From the NCBI GenBank assembly GCA_030248295.1, contig JASANH010001539.1:248001-312000 (forward strand): a stretch of DNA of 64,000 nucleotides, written 5' to 3'. The notes beneath the pieces were generated by a model. That model saw only the letters and a list, made by a program, of their open reading frames with translations, was not told the origin of the DNA and did no database searches. The position numbers and the translations under genes were made by a program. Shown here piece after piece: positions 34,238 to 45,964 of the stretch. Source of the stretch: Mesodorylaimus sp. YZB2_4 (Eukaryota > Nematoda > Enoplea > Dorylaimida > Dorylaimidae). Positions within the stretch are counted from its first letter, which is position 1, and each line of letters starts with the position of its first letter.

Positions 34238-34552
34238 TCAAAACCTTTTACAACATTGCAGAACCACGTCAGTACATGTTTCTACACCAAGGAAATGACA
34301 AGCATGTTCATTCTCCCACTGACAACATAAGCAGCAGAGGGACAGATCAGGCAGAACTACAATTTTTGATGAATGTTCCCCAACAAATGGTTCTGGTGGC
34401 AACAAAGGGTATCTTGTTGTTTTCTTGATTTCCCTTTTTTGTCGATCGAGCTGAAATGACGGTGATTTTTGGGAATTTCTCGAAAGCTGTTTAGCTTCGA
34501 AGCATGATAGAATCAAAAAGGTAAACAAACGCAAATACGTGAATCTTGGCAT
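34238..34552 (-). CDS. Candidate small secreted Cys-rich peptide precursor
   Basis: This single-exon frame of 104 residues starts with a signal-like segment (FTYLRLFTFLILSCFEA). It has a dibasic site in RQKREIKK at about residues 38-45 and ends in a Cys-rich part (CCLCC, C, C, CC) of about 60 residues. The layout of signal, spacer with dibasic cleavage and Cys-rich mature end is that of a secreted peptide or toxin-like precursor. I recognise no family. It could be chance, since there is no intron to test the frame; the signal and Cys clustering are the only support. Confidence 0.4.
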   Translation of the reverse strand: MPRFTYLRLFTFLILSCFEAKQLSRNSQKSPSFQLDRQKREIKKTTRYPLLPPEPFVGEHSSKIVVLPDLSLCCLCCQWENEHACHFLGVETCTDVVLQCCKRF

Positions 34553-35429
34553 TCTAAAATAGCAAGTTAATACAGCTGGGACAAAGCATGGAGATAGTGA
34601 GAGTTACTTACATATGGCAAAAATGGGTAGGCCTGAACGATGCTAATAAACATTTTTCATCATCGACATTGCGAAACCGAGGAGATTTCAAATTTGTATA
34701 GTGCAGAGCAGCAGATCGGCTCAACTTGCCTCGCTCTCTTCAGCCTCGGCATCGGCAAAAATAAGAATGTTGACTTTGTCAAACAAGTTTTAGGGATTTT
34801 ATCCAGCTAGGCCTGAAAAGTTGGGAGAAGTTAGCTATGCGGCATCTCAAGTCTAAATGAGATTAATGTAGAAACGCGCGAAAAACTAGCCCAGTCAGGT
34901 ATAGCCTGGCGGGAAGGGTTTGGAAATAGTGGTATATTGGCAAAATTTCCTTGCAAGGCCAGCGCTTGTAGCAGGAGCGTCACCTTGTATGGCCTGACGG
35001 TGAAACAGGCGACTGCGAGGCGCTTGCTGATGAGACTGTTATTCAAAAAACATGCGCTTGAGGACAGTAGCTACTGCAATTATGTGTGTTTGGCCTGTGG
35101 AGAAGGTAATTGGCTGCCCTGACTGGCCGCCTTATCCAGTACTCACACACACACACACACAGAGCAGTAGCAAACCAGGTGGATATTTTCACCGATCCAG
35201 GACCAAAGAAGTTTTTCAACGAAGACAGATATCAGTGCAGAAGTCTGACAGTTTGCTCGATAGCAATAGTACTTGTATGAGTCATCATTTTGCGCATGTC
35301 GTCTGCCACACTTTCGGGAGAAGTTTTTCGAGACATTATTTAATCAAAGTTTGTGCCAATAGCAATATTTACTGCACTGTCAGCATCTGTGTAAAATATT
35401 CAGTAGAGGCACGCAACGCAAATGAGATG
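34553..35429. other. No gene seen; (AC)n microsatellite and repeat fragment
   Basis: A short AC microsatellite lies at about 35145-35161. The flank GACTGGCCGCCTTAT matches the dispersed family near 30.85 kb. I find no supported exon. Confidence 0.4.
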
Positions 35430-35439
35430 CAGGCTGGTT

Positions 35440-35565
35440 CAAGTGCGGTCCTGCTTCGGTCCTGGTTCGGCCGGTTCGGTCCGGTTTGGCTCTAAAACGC
35501 GAGTCCTGATTCGGTTCGGTCTGGTTCGGTTCAGTCCTGGTTCGGTTCGGCCGGTTCGGTTGTTC
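35440..35565. repeat. Degenerate GGTTC-type tandem repeat
   Basis: The words GGTTCGGTCC, GGTTCGGCC and GGTTCGGTT recur in an imperfect array. It is low complexity and non-coding, even though open frames run across it on both strands. Confidence 0.8.
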
Positions 35566-35734
35566 GGTCGAAGCTGGGGTAGGGTGTGTGGTTGTCTCAG
35601 CACACGGTGTATCACTTCCCCTCGTTGGCCGCGCGATACGCGTGGCAAAAACCCGTCGGGTTGATGTCCTATCCACGCATCATGCCCACGGGATACGTCC
35701 TTATGTCCGTTTTGCTTAAAGACACCTGGCAATA

Positions 35735-36085
35735 AAACCATCTAAGCAAGGCTTTGCGGGGGCCAGCTCTCAAGGCAAGTTCCCTCTGTGCGTCTACTTT
35801 AGGAGCACCTCCACACGAAGGCACTGGACTGGACACAGACTTCCTTGGACAGTGGCCGATGCTTTGAACCCTGTCGGTGTTCGCCAGCCGAGACAGTCTC
35901 CTCATTTGTCCTTTCGTCACTCAAAGCCCCTCGACAGTACTGAGTAAGTCTCCGGCTTGGCGTGTAAGGTCAGCGAAGGTTAATGGTTCGCAAACCCTCC
36001 GTCAATAACGATTGAACCCGGGACGAGTCAAGCCACTCGCTCCCAAGCAATGCGGGTAGACGGATGCTAAACCACTGGGCCATCG
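35735..36085 (-). mobile_element. tRNA-derived SINE copy
   Basis: On the minus strand the head reads GGTGGCGCGATGGCCCAGTGG (A-box region) and then GGGTTCAATC (B-box) at about 36008-36018. The body continues like the 17.0-kb copy, with ACACCGACAGG, GTCCAAGGAAGTC and GCACAGAGGGA. The phrase GCTTGGGAGCGAGTGGCT is shared exactly with the 17-kb copy. Confidence 0.75.
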
Positions 36086-36234
36086 CGCCACCCGCTGGGC
36101 ACACCGGTGCCTTGCGGATAGGGGTTTCCTCCATCGCTAGCGTACTTCTGTTGAGTGTTCGACTCGCGGCCAGGTAAATCATTGCTTGTGTAATTTGATT
36201 CTTTACAGGTTTACTGATGGGGTGTAAAGCAGGA

Positions 36235-36310
36235 ACAGGTACAGGTGGTGGTTGTCACGCTCGACTGGGAGTCTCATTGGCGCGGGTTCGACTCCCTCTC
36301 ATAGTTCAAG
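36235..36310 (+). repeat. tRNA-like sequence with B-box
   Basis: GTGGTTGTCACGC resembles an A-box, and GCGGGTTCGACTCCC forms a B-box and most of a T-arm. The sequences flanking these do not pair as an acceptor stem, so I read it as another tRNA-derived repeat head rather than a functional tRNA. Confidence 0.4.
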
Positions 36311-36744
36311 TTTTGTGTACATGCGTTACCTGGTAATTTTGAAGCTTCTTTCTGTTCTAATATCAAACAATATATGTTCAAATCGGATCAAATCGGGTTA
36401 TTCTGCATTGATGCTTCCTTTTTTCTGCCCATAATCAGAGTCACAGTGCAAATCATCTTCTCATTATTATTATTTGAGACCACATCCTTATATATAAACG
36501 AGACTAACTCGAGTTAGTTTGCTTGTTTTTGGTTGGGTAGCCAAGGAAAGTTAGGCAGTTTCCTTCCACCAAGATGACTTGCCCAGTTAGACTGCCAAGA
36601 GTTAGCCTTCCAGCAAGACTAAAAGTTAGCAACCTCAGCAGGTCAGCAACTCTGGCTTATCCTGACTTATTGGCACGCTTTGCACGTTGAGACTCGCATA
36701 ATTTGTTAATTTTTGATCGCATACTTCATAACTACCATAATGTT

Positions 36745-37980
36745 ACATCAGTTGGTTGCGTACAAAAAACGCATACGCAAAGTTTGCGTAATAGTTGCGC
36801 GTTGGAATTTGGATGCGTATACGCCCACGCATACGCATTCCGCCTGGTGTACGCATATTTGCAGACGCAAACTTGCTTGCACGCAATATACTCGCACAAG
36901 GCGTACGTTGATAGCTTGAGCTAGTCGTAAGTTAAAAATTATTGGCAATTTCTGTCCACAAATTAAATTAGCAGCTGCAAGAATTCGAACTTGTACTTTA
37001 CAGATCTCTTTCGTACTGGTCGCAACAAAGCCAATATTTGACTAGCGTCTTAGCTCGGCTACTGCTGCCTCAAAATTCGGCAAAAAAGCTGAAAACACAT
37101 TAGCTAAAGAATCATTCGTACCAGTCAATATTTGTCCGACTTTGTTAAAGTGTCATCATCACAGGATTTCAAAACATGGTACGTATCCTGATTTTGGTAT
37201 AGTAAACCTGGCGCCATCAGAATTTATGACCAAATGCAGCATGGGAGTACAGCCATCAGGATTCGAGTATTTGCTGCGATAGAATTCTCCAATAAGTAAA
37301 TACGTCAATTTTCCACACGGTCTTCTAATATTTTTGGTTCATAATGGTCAAAAATGAACAAAAGACTTACGCGTGGGGGAAACCCACGTGTAAGTCTGGA
37401 CGTATAATGGACGGTCTATTCCAACTCCTTGGTTTCCAAAAAAGGGTTAAAAGAGTATTGTGGGAATTAAGTATTCTGTATTTTTTGCGCCGTTGCCGCC
37501 TCGACCTTTACGGATTTTGTTTGACCAATCGGTACTGACCGTACATCGTCCGGCCCGAATCTCCGGTTACTAGCTGCGTGTTTTCTTCACGGATGCTGGG
37601 ATCAGGTGTTCATACAAAGACTAGAATTTCGTTCTCTTATTGCAAGCCTTATATGTTGATTTCACTTGGCGAGGTGTCTTCATGCGAAACACGATTTTGG
37701 AATTGCTCAACATCGAAATTCACGATCCATGCCCAGCAATGCTTTCAGTCAAGGACTCTTTCATGTTTCTCAGAATGGTTACTTATTTGCTGGCCAAGGT
37801 CGCATTATTAGTTACAGTATGGGGCTGGATATTTTGGATGCACGGACCTACTCCAGGAAAAATACGCAAAACGCAAACTTGTTGCATACATTTTGGAGTA
37901 CGCTATTTGCGAGTTACGCAGTAGGCATTCGCACTGAAGAAACTTTGCCTACAGCATACGCGTACGCATTCAACTCAAGT
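36745..37980. repeat. Nested element with clustered TACGCA/TGCGTA motifs at both ends
   Basis: About 36750-36915 and 37860-37975 are packed with the hexamer TACGCA or its complement (for example ACGCATACGCA). The two clusters face each other, and a roughly 950-base centre is nearly free of the motif. This is the arrangement of subterminal binding sites in a non-autonomous transposon. Short frames within it have no recognisable product. Confidence 0.5.
37364..37397. repeat. Short perfect-type hairpin
   Basis: GACTTACGCGTGGG, a short GGAAA-type loop, and CCCACGTGTAAGTC pair over 14 bases with one mismatch. It lies inside the nested repeat. Confidence 0.7.
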
Positions 37981-38434
37981 ATTTTTACCAACCGTATTTT
38001 TGGTTGAATTGCAAATTCACAGAAAAAGGATTTTGCGCGATCGATTAAAAATCCATTTGAAAATTTGGCCATTTACCAATTCATAGGCGATTGGTGCTGT
38101 AATGCATCAAACTGCTTTGAAGAGAAGTTATTCGCTATTCCGTCCTCAGTAGCTCCTGAGTTTCACAACATGGATTGTAATAACGTTCGCTTTATGACAC
38201 CTCGTGCGCATGTTAAGCTTCTTATTATTGGGCGGTCTAACATTTTTTAACCTTTCCACAAAAATTTAAAAATTTCTTAATTTATGGCCTCTGTAGTCGG
38301 TTAACTTCGTTGAGTCAGGTCAGTCAAAGAAGTTAGCACAGTTGGGAGCACTAATTTAAAGTAGGACTTCAGCTAGTCGACTAACCACTAAAAGTTAGCA
38401 TGCTAACTGAAGTTAGATGACTAACAGTCTCGTT

Positions 38435-39423
38435 GGTAAATACGGCTGCGCAGAAAGCATGGCTGACTCGCAATCAGATTTTGCAAATAGTTTGGAGTTG
38501 GACGACAGATATGCTCGTGCAGTAGGAATTAGCGGGGGCGGGGGTGGAAACGTAGTGGAAATATCCGTTATTATAAAGCCTTGGAAGTTGTGGTTACAGT
38601 CATTTATGAGCAGCATAGACCTTCGTTACTTTACTTTGTCGGCCAGTGACATGCAGCAGATTCATGACGAGCAGTGTGGCAAAGCCTGCGCGCTGTTTGT
38701 GCCATTGCACCATGTTTACCATGGGGAGCGACCTTTCGAAAAAAGTTGAGGGTTATTGATTGTTAAAAAAATTACAAGTATTTCACGTGATCTGATCCGG
38801 CCGTGATGTGTAACCTATGCCTTACGCCTGGCTGTGGCTGCAGCGGTCAAAGAATTTCTGAGGTTAGACCCAAGAATGCAGCCGCATATGAATTCCCCTG
38901 GAAACTACCGAGTTCTTAAAACTTCTTACTTTTTTAAAAGTGTGCCTGCTTTTTCCAGCCTTCGTTGCAGTCTCTGAAACTTTTACAATTTTCAGGACCA
39001 AAAGCATTTCTTAGCGTGATATGGCTGTGGCTGCGTCTCGTACAAAAAAGGAAAAAGTGGGCGTCCCAAACAGCGAAATTTATCACTGTTGCGCGGCGAA
39101 ACGGAAACGCAGGGATGGGCAGGAACTCGACGATCCTGCTCTGGTTTGGGGCGCATATTTCATATCAATCATCGCTAAACCAAGGTGTGTTAGAATAGTT
39201 TATCGCACAATAAAATTTGTTTTCGCATTCTCGATTGTACTTGCATATGCTGAACCTAAGTTTAATCCATCTTCTGCCCAAACTGGTTACCTATCCCAAA
39301 CATTTTCCCCTCCATAAAAGAAGTTCGAAGACGCTGTTCGATAGGACTCATTGGTTTGTCGTAGTCGTTCGACCGACCTTCAACATTTCTGTTCAGAAAA
39401 GGTCCCCCTGTTGCTCTGCCATC
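38435..39423 (+). other. Intergenic with two weak open frames
   Basis: A frame at 38459-38749 (96 residues, with GGGGG and a Cys-poor sequence) and another at 39021-39196 (Lys/Arg-rich, starting MAVAASRTKKEK) are open, but neither has a motif, and I could not link them by splicing. Either could be an exon of an unknown gene. A splice acceptor-like TTTCTGTTCAG at 39386-39396 lies 27 bases before the ML-like gene start. Confidence 0.25.
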
Positions 39424-40407
39424 ATGAAAGGTTTGCTGGTCATATTACTTTTCTCAGTCGTGGCTGCTTTGACCAATGCTGACTGCGTTCCTAAGCCCGC
39501 CGGATTCCAGTTTAAAAATCGACGTTGTCCACGTAAGCAAATAGTTCCGTCACAACTGAAAACTGAAGCGGGAATAGACAGATTTTTATTTCAGGCGGTA
39601 GCCCGCAAATTGTGGTCAAAAAAGTTCAACTAGTCCAAAGTGGAAAAAGAGTCAACGAGGTGGATTTGACCAGGCCATTAGAAATGCATTTTGATTTTGA
39701 CAACAACTACGGTCGTCCTATTCGGGAAAATCGATTTGATTTTAAACTGCGCCATTACAAAGACTCTGGAGATGGATGCCAGTGGGAAGAAATCGATGCC
39801 GGAGACTTGCTGTAAGTGCCTGAAACTTCATCATAAAAAATGATCAGCCACTTGCCAGACGGGCCCCTGAGTCAACCTGAGTTAACCAAGACTCAAGAGC
39901 GATAGGGTCCGAAGGTCTGTCAAGAAGCCAGTTGATGGCCTTGTGGGTCAGGTGGGGATTAAGAGACATATTTCTAATAGGATTTGGGGTTCTCATGCTA
40001 CTGCTTTGCCGAATGCAGGCGGGTGAGCGCACTGGATGCCTGACATATTGTAGCATCAGCGGGGCGGAAGCCACCCAGCGACTCTCTGGTCACTTTAGTC
40101 GTGACTAAAGTAAACTGCGGTATCCTTAGCTCCTCATCTTTCTTCAGAGACAACATCGATGCTTGCGGAATGATCACGGAAAATTGCTCCTACGGTGGCA
40201 GGGCAACTAAAGCAACCTACATTGTCGATTTTAACACGCTATTGGGCCAGCTAGTAGATATGACTGTACCAGGAGTAAGGGCTAGTTCCACCCCTCAGGG
40301 TATGCTCTGACCTTCCCGCTTTCTAGGACTATTATTCCTTCGATATCAACCAGCGCGATGGCTCTACTTACGTTAGCTGCCTCACTCTTCAAAACCGAGT
40401 CAAATAA
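39424..40407 (+). CDS. Secreted ML / GM2-activator-like lipid-binding protein
   Basis: Four exons, 39424-39532, 39595-39811, 40148-40274 and 40327-40407, close in frame to 177 residues. A clear signal peptide (MKGLLVILLFSVVAALTNA) is followed by CVPKP. The mature part has six cysteines and a run of predicted beta strands (QIVVKKVQLV, MHFDFDN, FDFKLRHY). The end PGDYYSFDINQRDGSTYVSC has the shape of the last strands of GM2 activator and other ML proteins (PG.Y.......G.....C). ML proteins bind single lipids in the lysosome or extracellular space. The family call rests on pattern and size and is moderate; the exon model itself is strong. Confidence 0.65.
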
Positions 40408-41263
40408 AGACGTGCCTGTTGTCTCATGACATAAACTTCGTGTACAAGTACACAATGCATTCCTACTCTCCTCGATGTGTAGATCCAACCAAAATAAAGC
40501 AAGCGATGATGGCGGGCACTGCTTTCATAAAAGGGCTTACAACTGTGACGAGGTGACTGATCAGCCATAGCGGTCTGACTGGTCAGAGCGGTCGCAAGGG
40601 TAAAGGCTCTTGTAAGCATCCTCCTAAGCCTTGTCAAAGAGTCGTAAGAGCTATACGAGGGGTTTGCGTGTCTCACAGCACATGAAGCTTGCTCATAAAT
40701 ACAGTGTACATATCTACTGTATCTCCTGTCGACACCCTCTCAGTTACAAGCCTCTGGTCACGGCCAATGGATTTGTATAAACCTTCTCATTTATAGACAC
40801 CTACTTCTGTAGCTGACGACTCCTAACAAAAAAACACATGCAAAAGTGTGTGTGGGATGGATGTAGCCTTCTTATTTTTATTTTGAAAAAATTAGCCTTT
40901 GTGGGACGGAACCATCATAAATGTCTTGCATTGACTGCAGATAATATTAGGTACATTTTTCACTTGACTGCTCTAAAATGGACATTAAAATTGGCTCCCC
41001 TCGCTTATAAACCTCACTTAATGACCTTCTAAATCTATGTCCTAGGCCCACAGCTGGTATCAGATACTCTGGCGGGCAGGATCGTTTTAGTACTTGGTGT
41101 ACATTGCCTGATTGATGATCGTATTCATAAATCACTCAACTCGCCCATAATAGGACTTCCGAGAATGTGCACGTTGCGCATAAGAGACTTCTTTTTCTCA
41201 GAGACCTTGCATAACTTGCGCAGTTGAGTAGTCAGAGTAGATTGAAGTAGCATAATTTCATTT
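40408..41263. other. No gene seen
   Basis: Intergenic. The short frames lack support on either strand. Confidence 0.4.
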
Positions 41264-41716
41264 TTAGGTTTCCTTAGTACAAGATGCTGGCGTTGGCTCG
41301 TTGCAAGGTGATATTTGTGACGTGAACGCGAGCGACTTCATCGGATTCAGGCGCGTTGACAGCCCCTTTTCAGCAGGCATAATATACACTGACAAGTAGA
41401 AAATAAGTAGCTGCAAGAACAATCTTACCTCAGCGGTATCTAGGCCAGGCGGAGCTAAGGAGCGGGGCCTTGCTCGAGGCTCAACTGGGCGCGTTTCAGT
41501 TTGCCTGCTTCGATTTTCGCGTCTCCCTTCTTCGTATTGCTTAGCTGCGGACTGTTTTCCTGCCTCATAAAAGCGAAACGGCTTCATCGTATTTCGTTGA
41601 CGAACCCGTTCTATCCTAGCCGCAGTTTTGTTATTCACGGTTTGTTTCGGTTGCGGTTCGTTGTTCAATCCCCTCCAAGAAGGGATGTTGGTACTCGAGC
41701 AACACTCGCCATCCAA
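41264..41716 (-). CDS. Hypothetical Arg/Glu-rich protein, uncertain model
   Basis: This minus-strand frame of about 100 residues is rich in Arg, Glu, Gln and Pro (PKQTVNNKTAARIERVRQRN, then RSRQTETRPVEPRARPRS). It reaches a GTAAG donor near 41430. Downstream acceptors at about 41412 or 41390 would add a short tail and a stop. It lies just upstream of, and divergent from, NDRG. The amino-acid bias suggests a disordered protein. I see no domain and cannot place the start. Confidence 0.3.
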   Translation of the reverse strand: MDGECCSSTNIPSWRGLNNEPQPKQTVNNKTAARIERVRQRNTMKPFRFYEAGKQSAAKQYEEGRRENRSRQTETRPVEPRARPRSLAPPGLDTAEVRLFLQLLIFYLSVYIMPAEKGLSTRLNPMKSLAFTSQISPCNEPTPASCTKET

Positions 41717-41929
41717 ACCGCCCTCGTTGTAGCCAGCGAATCGACCCGCAGCTTATACGGAAACTAGGCCGATCTTCTTGGACGTCCCTCTTCCTTGCTT
41801 ATTACCAGTCGCCGTTTCCTGATAACTTTGTGCCAGTGACGAGCACTCGGGGGTCTCCGCCCGTCATTAGAAACGTTTCGAGTCGTTTCCACACTCAACA
41901 AGGAACATAATTTCTGTGATTTATAAGCG

Positions 41930-44900
41930 ATGGATGAGCTCGAAGCCCCGGTCACGGATTCACCCAGATCACAACTGATTGCCAAGTCAGACAGTCGAGA
42001 TTTTGTTGAAGTAAGTTTTTGTTCAAACTTTTTAATTAATTACACGGAGCTAATGAAAATTAGCGGTGCCTGTTCTGATTGGCTGCCACTGCCGCGATGT
42101 AAAGTACAGTATCGAACCTTTGATATTCAGTGGTACGAGTTGTCCAGAACATACGCAATTTTTTCCGAATCGAAATGCATAGCTGTGCATATGACACTGT
42201 GCACACATTTCAAGACCTTATTTGAAAAGTCTTAGGAAGAAATATGATACAAACCGGATAATGTTTTTCTTCGCGAGATCCTGTTTCATTATGCTGCCAC
42301 TGAGTTTACCTTTTTTTCGGTCTCTTTCCTCGGAAATTCATTTCCTACTTCCAACTTATGCACGATCATTTATCTCGTGTGACTTTGGCTGAAGAAGTGG
42401 ACCACTCGTTGGACCTATTCAGGACTGCGTACGGAAAAAACGCGAGGCGATGCTTGATAACCATTCGAAAATGAGCTCTGTATATCGTCACATAAAATTC
42501 TTAGGTTAGGGAATAGGCTCTCCGACGCCACCCAAGTAACGTGTCATTGAAAATGTTTATCGCATCCGAATGAGAATTGCAAAACGAAGCAGCCATTCCC
42601 AATCGAGAGGGATCAATACACACAGCCGGAACCGAGCCCACCAATCTCCCCTTTTCGCACTTATAAAAAAAATAGTCATCAGACTCGCCTCGCCAGGCGG
42701 TCAAAATAATATGTCTAACTTCTTTTGTTGTTCTTTTATGCTCGTCGAAAAAAATCTGAATATCTTTCCTTTGGAAAGCAATCTTTTCCAAAGAATCTCC
42801 TTCAGATAAATGCATTCTCTGCAAGGCAACAGCGGCGTTCAAGGATTTCGTTTTGCAGTTGAGCTGGGTTCACCGAAGGAGTGACACTCTCGCGGGCAAA
42901 ACCTCATCAAGCGTATCTTTAGGCAATGTAGCGGCAATAATTTGTGTGAGTTTGATGTAAGTTTGCTAAATTTTCCTGAAGAAGCAGCTTATCTGCAGAC
43001 TTATAGTATTGATTCAATGTGCAATCAAGTGTTGGTCCGCCGAGGAGAAGAAAAAGTGAATTCGGGTTGATTGGCTCTTCTGAGAGAATAAAAGAGCAAG
43101 AAGCAGAAAAATACTAAAAAAGTTGACTTATTTTTTGATTTAGGAAAAGGTGCGTACAGATTCTGGATTTCGATTGAGCGTATACATTGTTGGCGATCGT
43201 AGAAGGCCGGCGATTGTGACCTATCACGATTTAGGTCTAAATGGTATGTGCTCATATTTATGTCTAACGAGCAAGTGAAAGCTTTACAGTCACGTTTTTG
43301 CTGGAAAATAATAGCTTTGCCTTGAACTCGAGTGCATGCAAAGCTCAATTGAGGAGATGACAAACAGGAATATAAAATTGTAAAAACATGACTAAGTTAC
43401 TCGTAGTTTATATATCTTTAGTGCCAATCAAGTTTTATATGGACAATGTTGTTCACAAACATCCGCTGGGCTCTTCTCCAGGTGCTATCTTGAAATAGAA
43501 TTTGTTTTGGGTTTGTACATTTTACTTTTAATTTGACAGCAGCAATATTTTTATGGTGCAGTAGAGAGTACTTTTGGCAGCCCACGCCTGATAGAGTGGA
43601 AATTCCAACCTTTCAACCACGCAAGCACTAAACTTGTTGAAACGGATTTGGGATGGAAAACGCTGAAACGCAATGTTGAGGAGCGGCGCATGAGGAGGCG
43701 GATGCAGTCAGATTTGTTTATACAAATACCATCAGTACGATTGCAAAAAATACATTGCATAGAATCATCATATTCGAGTCATAAATGCATGAAAAGCATG
43801 TTAGCTACTGTGTTGTAATTTTGACACTTGAAAGTAGCGGTCTGTGTTATTTCTGTGTTATTTCGTTTTTCTAAGAATTCATTCAATCATTCGTTCATTT
43901 TTAGTGGCTGCTAAAGTCCAGTGCATTACAGCCAGTATTTTCTGTACATCTTCCTCTCATTTTGTCAGTCCTAGCAACGAGTGCATACTGTAGGTTTGGG
44001 CAGTTATCTTGCAACCTCTCATTTTCAACCTACAGGCCCATTCACAGTATGATACCCCTTCATTTATGCTTTCGTTTCAGCGAACTCCTGTTTCCAAAGC
44101 TTTTTCCAATTCAGCGAGATGTCAGTCATCGGCGACAAATACTGCGTTTATCACGTCAATGCACCAGGGCAAGAAGAAGACGCCGAGCCTTGGCCTGATA
44201 AGTAAGTTAGCAAAACAATATGGTTTTGGTTTTCTGACGCTGAAGTGGGCTCTTACTATGTCGTTGCATAAAGTTGCCAGAAGCGCCTCGAAACTTGCAA
44301 GGTGGCAGATCGACTGCAGCGCTTTACAATGGTTAGAGCGTCAGTTGGACACAATGACGTAGTATATTTGATCTAATTAAAGTTATTTTTATTCCACCAT
44401 GTCGCCACTGAAGGAGTTGGCGTCGAAAAGGGGCGGGGCTCTCGCAGTTAAAATCGCTTTACCCTCTAGAATATAGTGTTCACAATATAACTCTCCTGTA
44501 GACCACGAATTTTTTGTCTTTTCGGTCTATGAAACAATTTTAGATTTGTGTAGTCATTTTTAATCAGGCTCTAAATCCGATAATAAAAATTCATGCGCGC
44601 CCACAGCAGAGTCATCTTTTTAAGCCATGATTCTGAGAGTCTCCTGGTTTTCAGGCTTTTGTGATCTCTGCACCTGTCTGCATTTTTTGCACAAAAAATC
44701 TGTCTGTGCACTTACTCATGTCTTTGTTTTAGCACTCACTATCCATCTATTGACGAGTTGGCTTCAACGATCGGAGCAGTTGCCGCACATTTTAAGTAAG
44801 TTTAACCGCTCTCTAAAGTGCGCCTGGGGAAAATTTTGAGTGGAAATAAGCCTCATTCTTCCTCTCGAACCTCTTCAGGCTGAAAACATTTGTCGGCTTT

Positions 44901-45964
44901 GGCGTCGGTGCTGGTGCCAATGTGTTGTGCCGCTATGCTGTAAGCTAAAAAGCTCCTCTTGCCTTTGTTTATCTTCGCAGCTGACGTCGCTAAAGCAAAG
45001 TTTATGCGTTTTTTGTAGTTGAAGAATCCCAAAATTGTAGACGGGTTGATTCTGGTGAACTGTGTCGCCAGTACTGCTGGTTGGGTCGAATGGGGATACC
45101 AAAAGGTACGGATAACGAAAAAAAGGCAATGCTGTTACGTGCATAGGACACTATTTCAGGCCAACGTGTACTACCTGCGCAACAAGGGAATGACAAATAT
45201 GACAGTGGACTATTTAATGTGGCATAATTTTGGAAAAAATTTGGATGAATGCAGTCCTGATTTTGTACAATCGTACAAGCAATATTTTTCAAAATTGCAC
45301 CAACCTAAGAATCTGGCTGGATTTATTGAATCATACGCAAAGTATGACGAAAGATATGTGGACCTACCTAGACAAGGAATGACGTTACTTGTCTTTTCAG
45401 ACGGTCAGACCTCGGTCTTCGACGCGAAGGAAACAACTTGCAGTAAGATTTTTGTTGCACTATGTGCCTGGTATTGAGGAAGATGCACTTGTGTTTTTGC
45501 AGACAACCAGTGCTGCTAATTGCTGGTTCAGGGTCAGCTCACATCGGCGAAAGTACTGAAATGAATTCAAAGCTGAATCCAATCAGATCGAACTGGATCA
45601 AGGTATGGTGCATTTATTGTCAAACAGCACAACTTATCACGAGATATGACTTGCAGATCTCCGAAAGCAGCGGCCTTGTGCTGGAAGAGAAACCCGATAA
45701 AGTGGCTGAGGCCATTTTGCTATTCTTGCAAGGCCTTGGTCATTGTAAGTGCCAGCCAGCCCGTGACAAAGAAGTCACAAGTGTTTGTGCATTTTAGTCC
45801 CAACCATGAGCCATCTGAAATGGCGTCAGTCGAGGGCGGGCTCGATTTGTTCCATGCGGTCGAACTCGATATGCGTTCCAGATTTGGGAATTAATCGCGA
45901 GCCGATTGTCAAGCACTCGCCTATCAGAGAAGCCGTTTCGGAAGAAAACTTATCCGAGAAATAG
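41930..45964 (+). CDS. NDRG: NDRG-family alpha/beta-hydrolase-fold protein
   Basis: Eleven exons: 41930-42010, 43144-43243, 44081-44201, 44733-44795, 44879-44939, 45019-45105, 45160-45341, 45401-45442, 45503-45602, 45657-45744, 45798-45964. They close in frame to 363 residues. Family blocks in order: AIVTYHDLGLN, YCVYHVNAPGQEE, FVGFGVGAGANVLCRYA, GLILVNC, WVEWGYQK, YLMWHNFG, PVLLIAGSGSAH and EKPDKVAEAILLFLQGLG. NDRG proteins have the hydrolase fold but lack the catalytic triad; the usual nucleophile elbow here is GVGAG, so no enzyme activity is expected. The C-terminal tail has Ser/Arg-rich repeats (RQSRAGSICSMRSNS) like the phosphorylated tail of vertebrate NDRGs. The first intron exceeds 1.1 kb. 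Confidence 0.93.
42501..42842 (-). other. Antisense open frame inside NDRG intron 1
   Basis: A 113-codon frame on the strand opposite NDRG lies wholly inside its first intron. Its composition is protein-like (LSEGDSLEKIAFQRKDIQIF, then WRGESDDYFFYKCEKG), and a GCCTTGCAG acceptor-like site lies near its 5' side. I recognise no domain. It could be an exon of a nested gene or chance. Confidence 0.2.

Larger units (their letters stand above)
36497..38434. mobile_element. Probable TIR element with GTTAG-rich ends, about 1.9 kb
   Basis: The ends carry inverted AACGAGACT (36497-36505) and AGTCTCGTT (38426-38434). The next 200 bases inside each end are unusually rich in GTTAG/CTAAC words, such as AAAAGTTAGCAAC on the left and AAAAGTTAGCATG on the right. 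No target duplication is evident and no transposase is recognisable. A second set of inverted, TACGCA-rich blocks is nested inside. Confidence 0.45.

Noticed and set aside
35380-35741. Arg/Pro/Thr-rich frames on the minus strand
   Set aside because: They translate the degenerate GGTTC tandem repeat and the adjoining SINE.
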